Positions 42,471-53,656 of a stretch of 64,000 nt of DNA are shown piece after piece. Origin of the DNA: Amycolatopsis orientalis DSM 43388. GTDB lineage: Bacteria; Actinomycetota; Actinomycetes; Mycobacteriales; Pseudonocardiaceae. The stretch's first letter is position 1. Each line of letters opens with the position of its first letter. The notes below the pieces were generated by a model. The model made no database searches and was not told the DNA's origin. It saw nothing but the letters and a program-made list of their open reading frames with translations. The stretch is from NCBI RefSeq assembly GCF_000411975.1, contig NZ_ASXG01000109.1:1-64000 (forward strand), given 5' to 3'. A program made the translations under genes and the position numbers.

Positions 42471-42699
42471 GTGTTCCCCTCGCCGGAGAGCCTAGGCCGC
42501 GGCGGGACCGCACCGCCACCGATTTCCGGCGGCCGTGGGGCGTTGCCGGAACCGATGCTTCATCGCGGACTGGCTCCGCAGCACGGATTCTGCCGTCACC
42601 TCGGTGCCGAACGTGTCTCGGCGATCGAGCACGAGGTTCCGCAACCAGGCTTCGGCCCGCGTCCGCGCGGTTTCGCCGGACGAAAGACAACCGCCGCTC

Positions 42700-43503
42700 T
42701 CACCGTTCGCCGGAATCCCCCGGGACGGAGCAAGCAGACGGTGCCGCGGCGGCGAGGTGCACCCGAAGCAGGGCCTTGGCCCGAGCGAACTCGGCGAGCG
42801 TGAACGGCAGCAGCGGGCGGCGGATTTCGAGGAATTCGCCGGGACGGCCGTGCAGCAGCATGACGGTTCCGGTCACGCGCTCGTCCCGCGGGCGGCCGCC
42901 GGTTTTCCGCTGGACGGTGCAGGATTGGCCGAGCAACGCGCCGAGGAGCTGGGCCACGTCGGACGCGGTGCCGGCGGCTTGGGCGGCGAGGGCGAGCATC
43001 CGGGTCGGGAGGTCGACGAGGTCGTGCGCGTCCGCCCGGACGACCCAGACGTTTTCGCCGCCGCCGGAGCGGGCCGCTTCGGCGATTTCCGCGCCGGTGG
43101 TGCCTTCCGGGGCGCGGAGGAGGAACTCGTCCACGGCGCCGTCGGGCGCGGTGAGCACTTGCATGGACGCGATGTCGTAGCGGTGTGCGGCCAGGGTGGC
43201 GGTGAGAGCGGCCAGACTGCCGGGCACGTCGCGCACGGTCGCGCGGAGGCGCCATTCGATCGCGGCCCCTTGGCCGGGCGGACCGCTGCGCGGTGTCCGG
43301 TGGCTCCAGTGGTGCCGCAGCGTGGCGGCCACGACGAAAAGCCCGCCCAGCGCGAACAGCAGCACGGGGCCGACGCGGTTGTTCGAGAGGGTGCTGACGA
43401 ACAGATCGGCGATCCCGGTGGCGAAGAACAACGCCGCCAGCTCGACCAGTTCCCGGTTGACCGAACGCTTCCGGCTCGCGCTCCGCTTCTCGGATGCAGT
43501 CAT
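42700..43503 (-). CDS. Membrane protein with ACT-type regulatory domain
   Basis: A 267-residue protein. Two helices lie near the N-terminus (LVELAALFFATGIADLFVS and VGPVLLFALGGLFVVAATL). A cytoplasmic ACT domain follows (LRATVRDVPGSLAALTATLA, AHRYDIASMQVLTAP, GAVDEFLLRAPEG), and residues 155-230 may hold a second degenerate unit. ACT domains bind amino acids or other small ligands. I do not know the family's function. The gene is transcribed toward the ara operon's end and stands alone, with a gap of 230 bases on each side that shows no gene. Confidence 0.65.
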   Translation of the reverse strand: MTASEKRSASRKRSVNRELVELAALFFATGIADLFVSTLSNNRVGPVLLFALGGLFVVAATLRHHWSHRTPRSGPPGQGAAIEWRLRATVRDVPGSLAALTATLAAHRYDIASMQVLTAPDGAVDEFLLRAPEGTTGAEIAEAARSGGGENVWVVRADAHDLVDLPTRMLALAAQAAGTASDVAQLLGALLGQSCTVQRKTGGRPRDERVTGTVMLLHGRPGEFLEIRRPLLPFTLAEFARAKALLRVHLAAAAPSACSVPGDSGER

Positions 43504-43743
43504 GCGCTCCAGCGTCGCGGTGCTCGTTTACCGCGGGCGTCGCGTCCTGTCACGATTCAGTTAATCCAGTCCGGACAACGGCGTCCGCCCGAGCGCGGGC
43601 CGCCGGAGATCGCGGGGCTCGGGGTGCGTCCGAGGAAAGCGCGCAACCGTTTGCGGACTCTGAACACCCCGTTGGGCGACCAGCCGCACGGTTCGACGGC
43701 TGGCCGGACGGCGGCCGGTGGGACGGCGCCCACCGGCCGCGAG

Positions 43744-44985
43744 TCAGCGGGCGGCGGCCCCGGCGCGGCGCTTGGTCCAGATGTCGTAGGCGACCGCGGC
43801 GAGCAGCACCGCGCCCTTGACGAGCATGACCCGTTCGCTCGGCGCGCCGATGAGCGACATGCCGTTGTTGATCACCGCCATGATCAGGCCGCCGGTGATG
43901 GCCCCGACGACCTTGCCGACCCCGCCTTGGACCGCGGCGCCGCCGATGAACGCCGCGGCGATGGCGTCGAGTTCGAAGTTGACGCCCGCGGTGGGACCGG
44001 CCTGGTTGAGGCGTCCGGCGAAGATGATCCCGGCCAGCGCGGCCAGCACCCCCATGTTGACGAACACCCAGAACGTCACCGATTTGACCTTGACCCCGGA
44101 CAGCGTCGCGGCCTGCAGGTTGCCGCCGATGGCGTAGATGTGGCGGCCGAACACGGATTTCCCGGCGACGAGGGAGTAGCCGAGCACGAGCACGGCGAGC
44201 AGGACGAGGACCCAGGGCAGGTTGCGGAAGCGGGCCAGCTGCACGACGACGGCGAGCACGAGGGCGGCGGCGACCGCGATCTTGAGCACGAACAGCGGGA
44301 ACGGGTCGACTTCCTGGCCGTAGCCGAGCCGGGCGGCGCGTTTGCGCCATTGCGTCAGCACGATCCCGGCGACCACGACGACTCCGGCGAGGAGGCTGAC
44401 GAGGTCGGCGCCGCCGAGCGGGCCGAGGCCGACGTTTCCGAGGTAGCCGCCGGTGAAGCCGTTGGACAGGGTGCGGATGGCGTCCGGGAACGGGCCGATG
44501 CCCTGGTTGCCGAGCACGGTCAGGGTGAGCGCGCGGAAGGCCAGCATCCCGGCCAGGGTCACGATGAACGCGGGGATGCCGAAGCAGGCGACCCAGTATC
44601 CCTGCCACGCGCCGATCACCGCGCCGACGACGAGGGTGAGCACGACCGCCAGCGGCCAGGGCAGCCCGAGATTGACGGTGAGGACCGCGGTGACCGCGCC
44701 GGTCATCGCCACCACCGAGCCCGCGGACAGGTCGATGTGCCCGGAGATGATCACCAAGATCATCCCGACGGCGAGGATCAGCACGTAGGAGTTCTGCACG
44801 ATGATGTTCGAGATGTTCTGCGGTTCGAGCAGCGCGCCGCCGGTGATCGCCTCGAACAGGACCACGATCAGCGCGAACGCGACGTAGATGCCGCTTTGCC
44901 GGAGGTTGATCGAGATCCGCCGGGGGCTGCGCCCGGCGGGCGGGGCGGCCGGATCGGCCGGCCGCACGGGGTTCGTGGTGGTCAT
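43744..44985 (-). CDS. Sugar ABC transporter permease (GguB/XylH type)
   Basis: A 413-residue membrane subunit with about 10 helices. Family segments are [100 protein letters not shown] and [20 protein letters not shown]. The ATG overlaps the ATPase stop by four bases. With the binding protein and ATPase it forms a CUT2-type monosaccharide importer, here probably for L-arabinose. It is the last gene of the operon. Confidence 0.9.
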   Translation of the reverse strand: MTTTNPVRPADPAAPPAGRSPRRISINLRQSGIYVAFALIVVLFEAITGGALLEPQNISNIIVQNSYVLILAVGMILVIISGHIDLSAGSVVAMTGAVTAVLTVNLGLPWPLAVVLTLVVGAVIGAWQGYWVACFGIPAFIVTLAGMLAFRALTLTVLGNQGIGPFPDAIRTLSNGFTGGYLGNVGLGPLGGADLVSLLAGVVVVAGIVLTQWRKRAARLGYGQEVDPFPLFVLKIAVAAALVLAVVVQLARFRNLPWVLVLLAVLVLGYSLVAGKSVFGRHIYAIGGNLQAATLSGVKVKSVTFWVFVNMGVLAALAGIIFAGRLNQAGPTAGVNFELDAIAAAFIGGAAVQGGVGKVVGAITGGLIMAVINNGMSLIGAPSERVMLVKGAVLLAAVAYDIWTKRRAGAAAR

Positions 44986-46502
44986 GTCCGTTCCTTCGTC
45001 ATGTGTCGCATGAGGACTTCCTGGGTGGCGTCGGCCCGGGCGACCTCGCCGGTGATCCGGCCGGCTGAAAGGGTGTAGATGCGGTCGCAGAGGCCGAGCA
45101 GTTCGGGGAGTTCGGAGGAGATGACGAGCACCGCTTTGCCTTGCGCGGCCATCTCGTTGACGATGGTGTAGATCTCGTATTTCGCGCCGACGTCGATGCC
45201 GCGCGTGGGCTCGTCGAGGATGAGCACGTCCGGGTCGGTGTAAATCCACTTGGCCAGCACGACTTTCTGCTGGTTCCCGCCGGACAGCTTGCCGGTGACG
45301 CTGCGCACCGACGGCGCCTTGATCCGGAGCTCGCGGTGGAAGCGCACCGCGACCTCGTGCTCGGTGTGCTCGTTCACCCAGCCGCGGCGGGCCATCCGGG
45401 GCAGCCCGGCCGCGGACGTGTTGCGCTGGATGTCGTCGATCAGGTTGAGCCCGTACAGCTTCCGGTCTTCGGTGGCGTAGGCGAGGCCGTGGCGGATGGC
45501 GTCGCGCACGGACCGCAGCGTGATCTCCTTGGCGTCCTTGACGAGCCGGCCGGAGATGTTCGTCCCGTACGAGCGGCCGAAGACGCTCATCGCGAGTTCG
45601 GTGCGGCCCGCGCCCATCAGCCCGGCGAGCCCGACGATCTCGCCGCGGCGCAACGTCAGGTTCGCCCCGTCCACCACGACCCGGCCGGGCTGGTTCGGGC
45701 TGTGCACGGTCCAGTCCTCGATCCGGAGCACCTCGTCGCCGATGTCCGGCTCCCGCGGCGGGAAACGGTGTTCGAGGTCGCGCCCGACCATGCCGGTGAT
45801 GATGCGTTCTTCGCTCAGCCCGGCCGCGCTGAGCGTTTCGATCGTCTTGCCGTCGCGCAGGATCGTGACCGTGTCGGCGATCGCGGTCACCTCGCCGAGC
45901 TTGTGCGAGATGATCACACACGTCACGCCGTCGTCCCGCAGTTCGCGCAGCAGCGCGAGCAGATGCGCCGAGTCGTCGTCGTTGAGCGCGGCGGTCGGCT
46001 CGTCGAGGATGAGCAGTCTGACGCGCTTGGACAGCGCCTTGGCGATTTCGACCAGTTGCTGTTTTCCCACGCCGAGTTCGCTGACCGGCGTGACGGCGTT
46101 CTCGCGCAGCCCGACCCGGCGTAGCAGGTCGGCGGCCTCGTGGTTGGTCCGGTTCCAGTCGACCCAGCCGCGGCGGGCCCGTTCGTTGCCGAGGAAGATG
46201 TTCTCGGCGACCGAAAGCTGCGGGCACAGCGCGAGTTCCTGGTGGATGATCACGATGCCGCGGCGTTCGCTGTCGCGGATGGACCCGAACGCGCAGGCTT
46301 CGCCGTCGAAGGTGATTTCGCCGTCGTAGCTGCCGTGCGGATAGACCCCGGACAGGATCTTCATCAGGGTGGATTTCCCGGCGCCGTTCTCGCCGCACAC
46401 GGCGTGGATCTCCCCGCGCCGCACCGAGAGCGTGACGTCGGACAGCGCGGTGACGCCGGGAAAGGTCTTGGTGATCCCGCGCATGCCGAGCAGTTCGGTC
46501 AT
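44982..46502 (-). CDS. Sugar ABC transporter ATP-binding protein (GguA type)
   Basis: A 506-residue double ATPase. The first half has Walker [10 protein letters not shown], signature region [17 protein letters not shown] and Walker [13 protein letters not shown]. The second half has [16 protein letters not shown] in place of Walker A (degenerate, as usual in CUT2), signature [14 protein letters not shown] and Walker [15 protein letters not shown]. It powers import of a monosaccharide. Its ATG overlaps the stop of the binding-protein gene by four bases, so the three transporter genes are coupled. Confidence 0.92.
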   Translation of the reverse strand: MTELLGMRGITKTFPGVTALSDVTLSVRRGEIHAVCGENGAGKSTLMKILSGVYPHGSYDGEITFDGEACAFGSIRDSERRGIVIIHQELALCPQLSVAENIFLGNERARRGWVDWNRTNHEAADLLRRVGLRENAVTPVSELGVGKQQLVEIAKALSKRVRLLILDEPTAALNDDDSAHLLALLRELRDDGVTCVIISHKLGEVTAIADTVTILRDGKTIETLSAAGLSEERIITGMVGRDLEHRFPPREPDIGDEVLRIEDWTVHSPNQPGRVVVDGANLTLRRGEIVGLAGLMGAGRTELAMSVFGRSYGTNISGRLVKDAKEITLRSVRDAIRHGLAYATEDRKLYGLNLIDDIQRNTSAAGLPRMARRGWVNEHTEHEVAVRFHRELRIKAPSVRSVTGKLSGGNQQKVVLAKWIYTDPDVLILDEPTRGIDVGAKYEIYTIVNEMAAQGKAVLVISSELPELLGLCDRIYTLSAGRITGEVARADATQEVLMRHMTKERT

Positions 46503-47605
46503 TTCAGCTGGCCCGCCGTGTAGTAGCCGGAGTCGAGCAGTTCCTTCTGGTAGTTGGACTTGTCCACCACGACCGGCTGCAGCAATTGCGCCGGGACGAC
46601 CTTCGTGCCGTTGTTGTAGTCGGTGGTGTTGTTCACCGCGGGCTTCTGTCCTTTGAGGACGGCGTCGGCCATTTTCACCGTGACGTCGGCGAGTTTGCGG
46701 GTGTCCTTGAACACGGTGGAGTACTGCTCGCCGGCGATGATCGACTTCACCGAAGCGACTTCGGCGTCCTGTCCGGTGACCACCGGGTAGGGCTGTCCGG
46801 CGGTGCCGTAGCCGTTGCTCTTGAGCGCCGACAGGATGCCGATCGACAGGCCGTCGTAGGGGGAGAGCACGCCCTGCACCTTCGCGCCGCCGGTGTAGGT
46901 CTTGGTGAGCAGGTCTTCCATCCGCCGCTGCGCGGTGGCCGGGTCCCAGCGCAGGATCGCGGTCGGCGCGAAGTCGACCTGGCCGCTCTTCACCACCAGT
47001 TTCTTGCTGGCGATCAGCGGCTTGAGCACCGACATGGCGCCGTTGTAGAAGAAGGTCGCGTTGTTGTCGTCCGGAGATCCGCCGAACAGTTCGATGTTGA
47101 ACGGACCGGGACCGTCGCCGAGGCCCTTGAGCAGCGAGTTCGCCTGTTCCACGCCGACCTTGAAGTTGTCGAACGTCGCGTAGTAGTCGACCGCGGGCGA
47201 GTTGCGGATGAGCCGGTCGTAGGCGATCACCGGGACCTTCCGGTCGGCGGCCTCCTGCAGCTGGGTGGTGAGCGCGGTGCCGTCGATCGAGGCGACGATC
47301 AGCAGTTTCGCGCCCTTGGTCAGCTGGTTCTCGATCTGGTTGACCTGGGTGGGGATGTCGTTCTCGGCGTACTGCAGGTCGACCTGGTAGCCGAGCTTCT
47401 CCAGCGCGGCCTTGATGTTGTCGCCGTCGTGGATCCAGCGCTCGGACGATTTGGTCGGCATCGTCACGCCGACCAGCGCGCCGGCGGACCCGCCCGCCTG
47501 CTGGTCGACGGTCTTCGCGCTCGACCCGCACGCCGCCAGGCCGAACCCGAGCACGGCGACTCCGGCCGCCGCGGCGGCGGCGCGGATTCCTCGAATGAAC
47601 CTCAT
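46499..47605 (-). CDS. Sugar ABC transporter substrate-binding lipoprotein (ChvE type)
   Basis: A 368-residue exported lipoprotein with a signal peptide and lipobox LAAC at C26 ([15 protein letters not shown]). The mature part is a periplasmic-binding-protein type I fold: [100 protein letters not shown]. This matches ChvE/GguA-B partner proteins that bind L-arabinose, D-galactose or D-xylose. The ATG follows AGAAGGAG, 17 bases after araA. Confidence 0.92.
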   Translation of the reverse strand: MRFIRGIRAAAAAAGVAVLGFGLAACGSSAKTVDQQAGGSAGALVGVTMPTKSSERWIHDGDNIKAALEKLGYQVDLQYAENDIPTQVNQIENQLTKGAKLLIVASIDGTALTTQLQEAADRKVPVIAYDRLIRNSPAVDYYATFDNFKVGVEQANSLLKGLGDGPGPFNIELFGGSPDDNNATFFYNGAMSVLKPLIASKKLVVKSGQVDFAPTAILRWDPATAQRRMEDLLTKTYTGGAKVQGVLSPYDGLSIGILSALKSNGYGTAGQPYPVVTGQDAEVASVKSIIAGEQYSTVFKDTRKLADVTVKMADAVLKGQKPAVNNTTDYNNGTKVVPAQLLQPVVVDKSNYQKELLDSGYYTAGQLK

Positions 47606-47622
47606 TGTTCGTTCTCCTTCTC

Positions 47623-49128
47623 TCAGAAACCCTGGGCGAGCCGGTGGTAGGCCTGGTTCCAGCGGATGCGGTCGGCGAATTCCGCGGTGGTGGTGGTTCC
47701 GTCGATGACGAGCAGTTCGACGTCGAGCATGCGGGCGAAGTCCCGCAGGGTCTCGGTGCCGACTGCCTGGGTGAGCACGGTGTGGTGCGGCCCGCCGGCG
47801 GTGATCCACGCTTCCGCGGACGTGGTGAGCGACGGCGCGGGCTTCCACACGGCGCGGGCCACCGGGAGGTTGGGCAGCGGTTCGTCGGGCGGGACGACTT
47901 CGATCTCGTTGGCCACCAGGCGGAACCGGTCGCCGAGGTCGGTCAGGCCGAGCACCGCGCCCGGGCCGGGGGCGGCGTTGAACACCAGCCGCACCGGGTC
48001 CTCGCGGCCGCCGATGCCGAGCGGGTGGATCTCGCACGACGGCCGGTCCGCGGCGATGCTGGGGCACACCTCGAGCATGTGCGCGCCGAGGATTTTCGGT
48101 TCGCCGGGCCCGAAATGGTAGGTGTAGTCCTCCATGAAGGACGTTCCGCGGTCCGAGCCGCGGCCCATCGCTTTCACCGCGGCCAGCAGCGCGGACGTCT
48201 TCCAGTCGCCCTCGCCGCCGAAGCCGTGGCCGTCGGCCATCAGCCGCTGCACCGCCAGGCCCGGCAGCTGCCGCAGGCCGCCGAGGTCCTCGAAGTTCGT
48301 GGTGAACGCGCCGAATCCGCCTTCGCCGAGGAAAGACCGCAAGCCGAGTTCGATCCGCGCCGCGTACCGCAGCGATTCGTGCCGTTCGCCGCCGCGCGCC
48401 AGTTCCGGTGCGAGGGCGTACTCGTCGGCGTACTGCGCGACCAGGCGGTCGACGTCCGGAGCGGAGGCCGCGTCGACTCGCTCGGCGAGTTCGGTGACGC
48501 CGTATGTGTTCACCGAAACGCCGAACCGCAGCTCGGCCTCGACCTTGTCGCCTTCGGTGACCGCGACGTCGCGCATGTTGTCGCCGAACCGGGCCAGCTT
48601 CAAGGTCCGCAGGTGGGCCGCCCCGATCGCCGCCCGCGCCCACGCGTCGATCCGGGCGACGACCGCCGGATCGGCCGCGTGCCCGGCGACGGTTTTGCGC
48701 GGAATCCCGAGCCGGGTCTGCACGAACCCGAACTCGCGGTCGCCGTGCGCGGCCTGGTTGAGGTTCATGTAGTCCATGTCGAGGCTGGCCCACGGCAGCG
48801 TCGCGTCGAGCTGGGTGTGCAAGTGCAGCAACGGTTTGCGCAGCGCGTCCAGGCCGCTGATCCACATCTTCGCCGGGCTGAACGTGTGCATCCACGCGAT
48901 GACCCCGACGCACGCGGGGTCGGCGTTCGCCTCCCGCAGCACCTGCCGGATCCCGGACGACTCGGTCAGCACCGGCTTGCCGGCGAGCTCGCACGGCAGT
49001 CCGCCGGAATCGGCCAGCAGCTGCCGGATCCGCAGCGACTGCCCGGCGACCTGCTCGAGGGTTTCCTCGCCGTAGAGCGCCTGGCTGCCGGTGAGGAACC
49101 ACACCTGCGGCTTGGTCGCGGAGATCAT
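47623..49128 (-). CDS. araA: L-arabinose isomerase
   Basis: A 501-residue isomerase that turns L-arabinose into L-ribulose. Metal and active-site segments are present: [18 protein letters not shown] (Glu), FMEDYTYHF (Glu), [10 protein letters not shown] (His) and [10 protein letters not shown] (His). Other family marks are [33 protein letters not shown] and [18 protein letters not shown]. The length equals the family norm. The ATG at 49128 follows AAGGAGA. It lies 26 bases after araD and before the importer genes in one operon. Confidence 0.97.
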   Translation of the reverse strand: MISATKPQVWFLTGSQALYGEETLEQVAGQSLRIRQLLADSGGLPCELAGKPVLTESSGIRQVLREANADPACVGVIAWMHTFSPAKMWISGLDALRKPLLHLHTQLDATLPWASLDMDYMNLNQAAHGDREFGFVQTRLGIPRKTVAGHAADPAVVARIDAWARAAIGAAHLRTLKLARFGDNMRDVAVTEGDKVEAELRFGVSVNTYGVTELAERVDAASAPDVDRLVAQYADEYALAPELARGGERHESLRYAARIELGLRSFLGEGGFGAFTTNFEDLGGLRQLPGLAVQRLMADGHGFGGEGDWKTSALLAAVKAMGRGSDRGTSFMEDYTYHFGPGEPKILGAHMLEVCPSIAADRPSCEIHPLGIGGREDPVRLVFNAAPGPGAVLGLTDLGDRFRLVANEIEVVPPDEPLPNLPVARAVWKPAPSLTTSAEAWITAGGPHHTVLTQAVGTETLRDFARMLDVELLVIDGTTTTAEFADRIRWNQAYHRLAQGF

Positions 49129-49154
49129 CTTTTCTCCTTGCTGGGTCAGGGGTT

Positions 49155-49832
49155 TCAGCGTTGCCCGTAAACGTTCTGGTACCGCGCGTGCAGCCGGTCG
49201 ACGTCGGAGCGCGACAGCGGGACGGGCGTGCCGAGCTGGTGTGCGATGTGGACGGTGCGGGCCACGTCCTCGACCATCACCGCGGCCTTCACCGCGTCCC
49301 GCGCGGTCGCGCCGACGGTGAACGGGCCGTGGTTGCGCATCAGGACCGCTGGGGAGCGGGTCGCGCGGAGGGTTTCCACGATGCCGCGGCCGATCGAATC
49401 GTCGCCGATCAAGGCGAACGGGCCGACCGGGATCTCGCCGCCGAACTCGTCGGCGATCATGGTGAGCACGCACGGGATCGGCTCGCCGCGGGCGGCCCAG
49501 GCCGTGGCGTAGGTCGAATGCGTGTGCACGACCCCGCCGACGTCGGGCAGGTGCCGGTAGACGTAGGCGTGCGCGGCGGTGTCCGACGACGGCGCGAGGT
49601 CGCCGTGCACGAGGTTGCCGTGCAGGTCGGTGACGACCATCGTGTCGGCGTTCAGGTCGTCGTAGGACACTCCGGACGGCTTGATCACCATCAGGTCCTC
49701 GCCGGGCACCCGCGCCGACACGTTGCCCGCGGTCCAGACGACCAGTTCGTTGCGCGTCAGCTCGCTGTGCAGCCGCGCGACGGATTCCCTCAGCTCCGCG
49801 ATCGTCCCGCGCGCCTGGGCGGTCAGCGTCAT
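49155..49832 (-). CDS. araD: L-ribulose-5-phosphate 4-epimerase
   Basis: A 225-residue class II aldolase-fold enzyme giving D-xylulose 5-phosphate, which enters the pentose phosphate pathway. Motifs are [30 protein letters not shown], the zinc ligands in [13 protein letters not shown] and the third His in [11 protein letters not shown]. The ATG shares a base with the araB stop (TGATG), so translation is coupled. Confidence 0.95.
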   Translation of the reverse strand: MTLTAQARGTIAELRESVARLHSELTRNELVVWTAGNVSARVPGEDLMVIKPSGVSYDDLNADTMVVTDLHGNLVHGDLAPSSDTAAHAYVYRHLPDVGGVVHTHSTYATAWAARGEPIPCVLTMIADEFGGEIPVGPFALIGDDSIGRGIVETLRATRSPAVLMRNHGPFTVGATARDAVKAAVMVEDVARTVHIAHQLGTPVPLSRSDVDRLHARYQNVYGQR

Positions 49833-51502
49833 CAGTTCTGTCCTTTCGCGACAGTGGCCAGTTCGCGACGGCGCGCGGCGAGACGGTGCAGCACGTCATT
49901 GCCGCCGCGGCCGAAATAGTCGTGCAGCGCGGTGTATTCCGCGTACAGCTCGTCGTAGGCCGACACATTCGCCAGCACCGGTCGGTACGCCATCCGCTGG
50001 ACCGAACCCATCGCCGCCGCGGCCGCGCGCACGTCGGGATAGGCACCGGCGGCGACCGCGGCGTGGATCGCCGAGCCGAGCGCGGGCCCTTGCGCCGAGC
50101 CGATCACCGAGAGCGGGAGGCCGGTGACGTCGGCGTAGATCCGCATCAGCAACGGGTTTTTCGTCAGCCCGCCCGCGACGATCAGCTCGGTCACCGGTAC
50201 CCCGGCGGACTCGAAGGTCTCGATGATCTTGCGGGTGCCGAACGCGGTGGCCTCCAGCAACGCCCGGTAGACGTGCTCGGGCCGGGTGCTCAGGGTCTGC
50301 CCGACCAGGACGCCGGACAGCTCGTGGTCGACCAGGACCGACCGGTTGCCGCTGTGCCAGTCGAGCGCGACCAAGCCGTGCTCGCCGATGTCCTGCCCGG
50401 CCGCGAGCCGGGTCAGATAGGCGTGGAGCCCTTCTGCCCGCGCGGAGTCCGAATAGGACGCCGGGACGCAGTGGTCGACGAACCAGCCGAAGATGTCGCC
50501 CACTCCGCTCTGGCCCGCTTCGTAGCCCCAGAGCCCGGGGACGATGCCGCCCTCGACGACCCCGCACATGCCGGGGACCTCGCGCAGCTCGGCGCCGTTC
50601 ATCACGTGACAGGTCGACGTGCCCATGATCGCGACCATCTGGCCCGGCTCGACCGCCTGTGCGGCCGGTGCGGTGACGTGCGCGTCGACGTTGCCGACCG
50701 CGACCGCGATCCCGGCGGGCAGCCCGGTCCAGCCCGCCGCTTCCGCGCCGAGTTTCCCGGCGAGCGAGCCCAGCTGCCCGATCGGGTGGTCGAGTTTTTC
50801 GTCCACAAAGGACTCGAAACCGGGGTGGAGCTCGCGGAGGAAGTCCCGGTCCGGGTAGCGGCCGTCCTGGTAGATCCCCTTGTACCCGGCTGTGCAGGCG
50901 TTGCGGACGTAGGTCCCGGTGAGCTGCCAGACGATCCAGTCCGCCGCCTCGACCCAGTGCCGCATGGCCCGGTACACCTCGGGGGCTTCCTCGAACAACT
51001 GCAGCGCCTTGGCGAACTCCCATTCGGACGAGATCAGCCCGCCGTACCGCGGCAGCCAGGGTTCGGCGCGCTCGCGGGCCGCCGCGTTGATGCGGTCGGC
51101 CTGCGGTTGCGCGGCGTGGTGGCGCCACAGCTTCACGTACGCGTGCGGGTTGCCGACGAACTCCGGCAGTTCGCACAGCGGCGTCCCGTCCGCGGTCGTG
51201 GGGACCATCGTGCACGCGGTGAAATCCGTGCCGATCCCGATCACGTCCTCCGGATTCGCTCCGGCGTCGGCCAGTGCCGCGGGCACCGCGGTGCGCAAGA
51301 CGTCCACGTAGTCCGACGGGACTTGCAACGCCCAGCCCGGCGGCAGCTCCTCGGCGGTGGCGGGGAGCCGGTCGTCGACGACCCCGTGCCGGTATTCGGT
51401 CACGGCGGTCCCCAGTTCGGCGCCGTCGCGCACCCGGACCACCACCGCGCGCCCGGACAGCGTGCCGAAGTCGATGCCGACGACGAGGGAGTCTGCTGGC
51501 AC
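49832..51502 (-). CDS. araB: Ribulokinase
   Basis: A 556-residue FGGY-family kinase that phosphorylates L-ribulose. Nucleotide and substrate motifs are [48 protein letters not shown] and [20 protein letters not shown]. The length is close to AraB of other bacteria. The GTG start at 51502 follows GGAAGGA. It is the first gene of a six-gene operon (araB, araD, araA, binding protein, ATPase, permease). The LacI-type operator at 51555 lies about 55 bases upstream. Confidence 0.95.
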   Translation of the reverse strand: MPADSLVVGIDFGTLSGRAVVVRVRDGAELGTAVTEYRHGVVDDRLPATAEELPPGWALQVPSDYVDVLRTAVPAALADAGANPEDVIGIGTDFTACTMVPTTADGTPLCELPEFVGNPHAYVKLWRHHAAQPQADRINAAARERAEPWLPRYGGLISSEWEFAKALQLFEEAPEVYRAMRHWVEAADWIVWQLTGTYVRNACTAGYKGIYQDGRYPDRDFLRELHPGFESFVDEKLDHPIGQLGSLAGKLGAEAAGWTGLPAGIAVAVGNVDAHVTAPAAQAVEPGQMVAIMGTSTCHVMNGAELREVPGMCGVVEGGIVPGLWGYEAGQSGVGDIFGWFVDHCVPASYSDSARAEGLHAYLTRLAAGQDIGEHGLVALDWHSGNRSVLVDHELSGVLVGQTLSTRPEHVYRALLEATAFGTRKIIETFESAGVPVTELIVAGGLTKNPLLMRIYADVTGLPLSVIGSAQGPALGSAIHAAVAAGAYPDVRAAAAAMGSVQRMAYRPVLANVSAYDELYAEYTALHDYFGRGGNDVLHRLAARRRELATVAKGQN

Positions 51503-51554
51503 TGGAGGGATTTCCTTCCGGATTCCGCGTCGCGCGACCGGTCGGCCGGGCGAC

Positions 51555-51568
51555 TGTTAGCGCTAACA
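51555..51568. promoter_or_regulatory. LacI-type operator of the arabinose operon
   Basis: TGTTAGCGCTAACA, a perfect 14-base palindrome with the central CG typical of LacI-family sites, just upstream of araB. A near copy precedes the LacI gene. Confidence 0.8.
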
Positions 51569-51615
51569 TTCGAGGGATGGCGGGGGTGGGCGGAGTGCGG
51601 TCGAGCGGTCCCGTT

Positions 51616-52632
51616 TTACCGGGGCCCGGTGCTGTCCCGGACGATCAGATCGGGGGCGACGAGGTGGCGGACGCCGGGGTCGCCGCCTTCCATGCGTTCG
51701 ACGAGCAAGCGGAACGTCCGCCGCCCGACCTCGATGAAGTCCTGCCGGACCGTGGTGAGCGGCGGGCTGAAGTACGCCGCCTCCGGCACGTCGTCGAACC
51801 CGGCCACGCGCACGTCCCCGGGCACCGAGAGGCCGGCTTCGGCGAACGCGCGCAGCACGCCCAGCGCCATCTGGTCGTTGGCGACGAACACCGCGTCCGG
51901 CTTGTCTTCGGCGGCCAGCCGCCGGCCCGCGTCGTAGCCGGAACGAGGACTCCAGTCCCCGCGCAGCGGCGTCGGCACCCGCGCGCCGCGCCGTTCGAGC
52001 GCTTCCCGCCAGCCGCGTTCGCGCTCCAGCGATTCCAGCCAGTCCTCCGGACCGGCGACGTGCCACACGGTTTCGTGCCCGAGCGACAGCAGATGCTCGG
52101 TCACCCGGCGGGCCCCGTCGTACTGGTCGACCGAGAGCACCGGCACCGGCGCCGATTCGCCGCCGCCGACCGCGACCGTCGGGATGTCGCCGGGCACCTG
52201 CCGCAACGCCTCGCCGGCCGCGACGTGCGGCGCGATCACCACTATCCCGCCGACCGCCTGCCGCCGCAGATTCTCCACCGCGTCGGCGAAAGTCGACCGC
52301 CGCGGCCTGCTGACACTGGAAATCGTGACGCCGTAGCCCTCCTCGCGGGCGGCGTGCTCGATGCCGTACAGCGTGCTCGCCGGACCGTACAAATTGGACT
52401 CCAGCGCGACCACGCCGAGAATGCTCGACCGCCCGGTCGCCAGCGTCCGGGCCGCGGAGTTGGGCCGGTACCCCAGCTGCTCCACCGCGGCGAGCACCCG
52501 GGCCCGGGTCTCCGCGCGCACCGGCCCGGTGTCGTTGACGACCCGGGAGACCGTCATGTGCGAAACGCCCGCCATCGCCGCCACTTCGGCGAGCCCGGGC
52601 TGGCGTTTGGCTGACGCACCGTCGGCGGGCAT
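51616..52632 (-). CDS. LacI-family repressor of the arabinose operon
   Basis: A 338-residue repressor. The HTH is LAEVAAMAGVSHMTVSRVVN with the hinge TRARVLAAVEQLGYRPNSAA. The effector domain is of the periplasmic-binding-protein type (ILGVVALESNLYGPASTLYG, GGIVVIAPHVAAGEALRQVP, PDAVFVANDQMALGVLRAFA, VRVAGFDDVPEAAYFSPPLT). It lies directly upstream of araB on the same strand, with matching operators in front of both, so it probably represses both until arabinose or a derivative binds. The ATG at 52632 follows GAGGAGG; a longer start would overlap the operator region. Confidence 0.9.
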   Translation of the reverse strand: MPADGASAKRQPGLAEVAAMAGVSHMTVSRVVNDTGPVRAETRARVLAAVEQLGYRPNSAARTLATGRSSILGVVALESNLYGPASTLYGIEHAAREEGYGVTISSVSRPRRSTFADAVENLRRQAVGGIVVIAPHVAAGEALRQVPGDIPTVAVGGGESAPVPVLSVDQYDGARRVTEHLLSLGHETVWHVAGPEDWLESLERERGWREALERRGARVPTPLRGDWSPRSGYDAGRRLAAEDKPDAVFVANDQMALGVLRAFAEAGLSVPGDVRVAGFDDVPEAAYFSPPLTTVRQDFIEVGRRTFRLLVERMEGGDPGVRHLVAPDLIVRDSTGPR

Positions 52633-52673
52633 CCCGCACCTCCTCGCTGAAGCTCGCGGCGTGAGCATGGCAA

Positions 52674-52687
52674 TGTTAGCGATAACA
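52674..52687. promoter_or_regulatory. LacI-type operator before the repressor gene
   Basis: TGTTAGCGATAACA differs by one base from the operator before araB, 42 bases upstream of the repressor start. It indicates autoregulation. Confidence 0.7.
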
Positions 52688-52759
52688 GACCGCTGGTCAA
52701 GGCCCAGTTCGAAGCCGATCTTCGCCGAACCCGCCGGATCTGGCCGCCGGCACCGGGTT

Positions 52760-53554
52760 TCAGCGCCGGGGGACCGGCCGGGAAAGCCGCAGTTCGATCA
52801 GGTCCGCGCCGCGGCGCAGCAGGTCCACCCACTGCTCCGGGTCGTGTTCGAAGCGGGCGGCGGACCATCCGACGGACAGGCTCCCGTACGGTTCCCCGCG
52901 CAGGAACACCGGCACCGCGAGGGTCGCCACGCCGGTGTCGTACTCGCCGGTCGTGAACGCCCAGCCGCGCGCGGCGACCTCCGCCAATTGCTCCCGCAGG
53001 ACACCGAGATCGGTCACCGTGTCCGGCGTGAACCGGGCCATCGGGCGGTCGGCGAAGAGCCGGTCGCGCTCTTCTTCGGACAGGAACGCGAAGTACGCCT
53101 TGCTGGTCGCGCCCGCGTGCGCCGGATACAGCTCGCCGACCAGGGAGTAGCCGCGCAGTCGTCCGTCCGCGCCTTCGGCGGCCAGCACGCATCGGGTGTG
53201 CGCGCCGTCGGGCAGGGACAGCAGGGCGGCGTGCCCGGTCTGCGCCGCGAGGTCGGACAGCACCGGGGCCACCAGCAGGTCCAGCGCGCCGGCCCGGTCC
53301 CACATCCGGCCGAGGTGCAGGGCGGCCGGGCCGATCCGGTACTTGCGGGTGCTGTCGTCCCGGACGAGGAAACCGCGGTGGGCCAGTACCGCCAGGAGCC
53401 GCTGGGCGATCGACGTGTGCAGCCCGAACTCGCGGGCCACCGCGGTGACTCCCCATTCCGGGCGGGCGCGGTCGAACGCGAGCAGGACCTGCAGCGCGCG
53501 GTCTGCGGTCTGCGGCAGGCCGGGCGGGGTGGAGCGGTCGTCGGGGTCCGGCAT
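52760..53554 (-). CDS. IclR-family transcriptional regulator
   Basis: A 264-residue regulator. The winged HTH spans about residues 15-75 (TADRALQVLLAFDRARPEWG, VTAVAREFGLHTSIAQRLLA, VLAHRGFLVRDDSTRKYRIG). The C-terminal GAF-like effector domain has GHAALLSLPDGAHTRCVLAA, AHAGATSKAYFAFLSEEERD, GWAFTTGEYDTGVATLAVPV and FLRGEPYGSLSVG. It is divergent from the DUF1177-permease-peptidase operon, with about 100 bases between, and is its probable regulator. The ATG at 53554 begins MPDPDD; longer in-frame starts are not protein-like. Confidence 0.88.
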   Translation of the reverse strand: MPDPDDRSTPPGLPQTADRALQVLLAFDRARPEWGVTAVAREFGLHTSIAQRLLAVLAHRGFLVRDDSTRKYRIGPAALHLGRMWDRAGALDLLVAPVLSDLAAQTGHAALLSLPDGAHTRCVLAAEGADGRLRGYSLVGELYPAHAGATSKAYFAFLSEEERDRLFADRPMARFTPDTVTDLGVLREQLAEVAARGWAFTTGEYDTGVATLAVPVFLRGEPYGSLSVGWSAARFEHDPEQWVDLLRRGADLIELRLSRPVPRR

Positions 53555-53612
53555 CCAGCCATTGTGCGAATAACGGGAAATGTTTGTAAAGCCGGGGTCC
53601 TCCGGCCGAATC

Positions 53613-53623
53613 TGGTCGGACCA
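53613..53623. promoter_or_regulatory. Inverted repeat in the IclR/DUF1177 gap
   Basis: TGGTCGGACCA, an odd-length perfect palindrome about 35 bases before the DUF1177 start. It is a candidate operator for the IclR regulator, although the pattern also fits GntR sites. Confidence 0.4.
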
Positions 53624-53656
53624 ATCCCGGCGGCTTGCCATCTTCAGAGGAACCAC

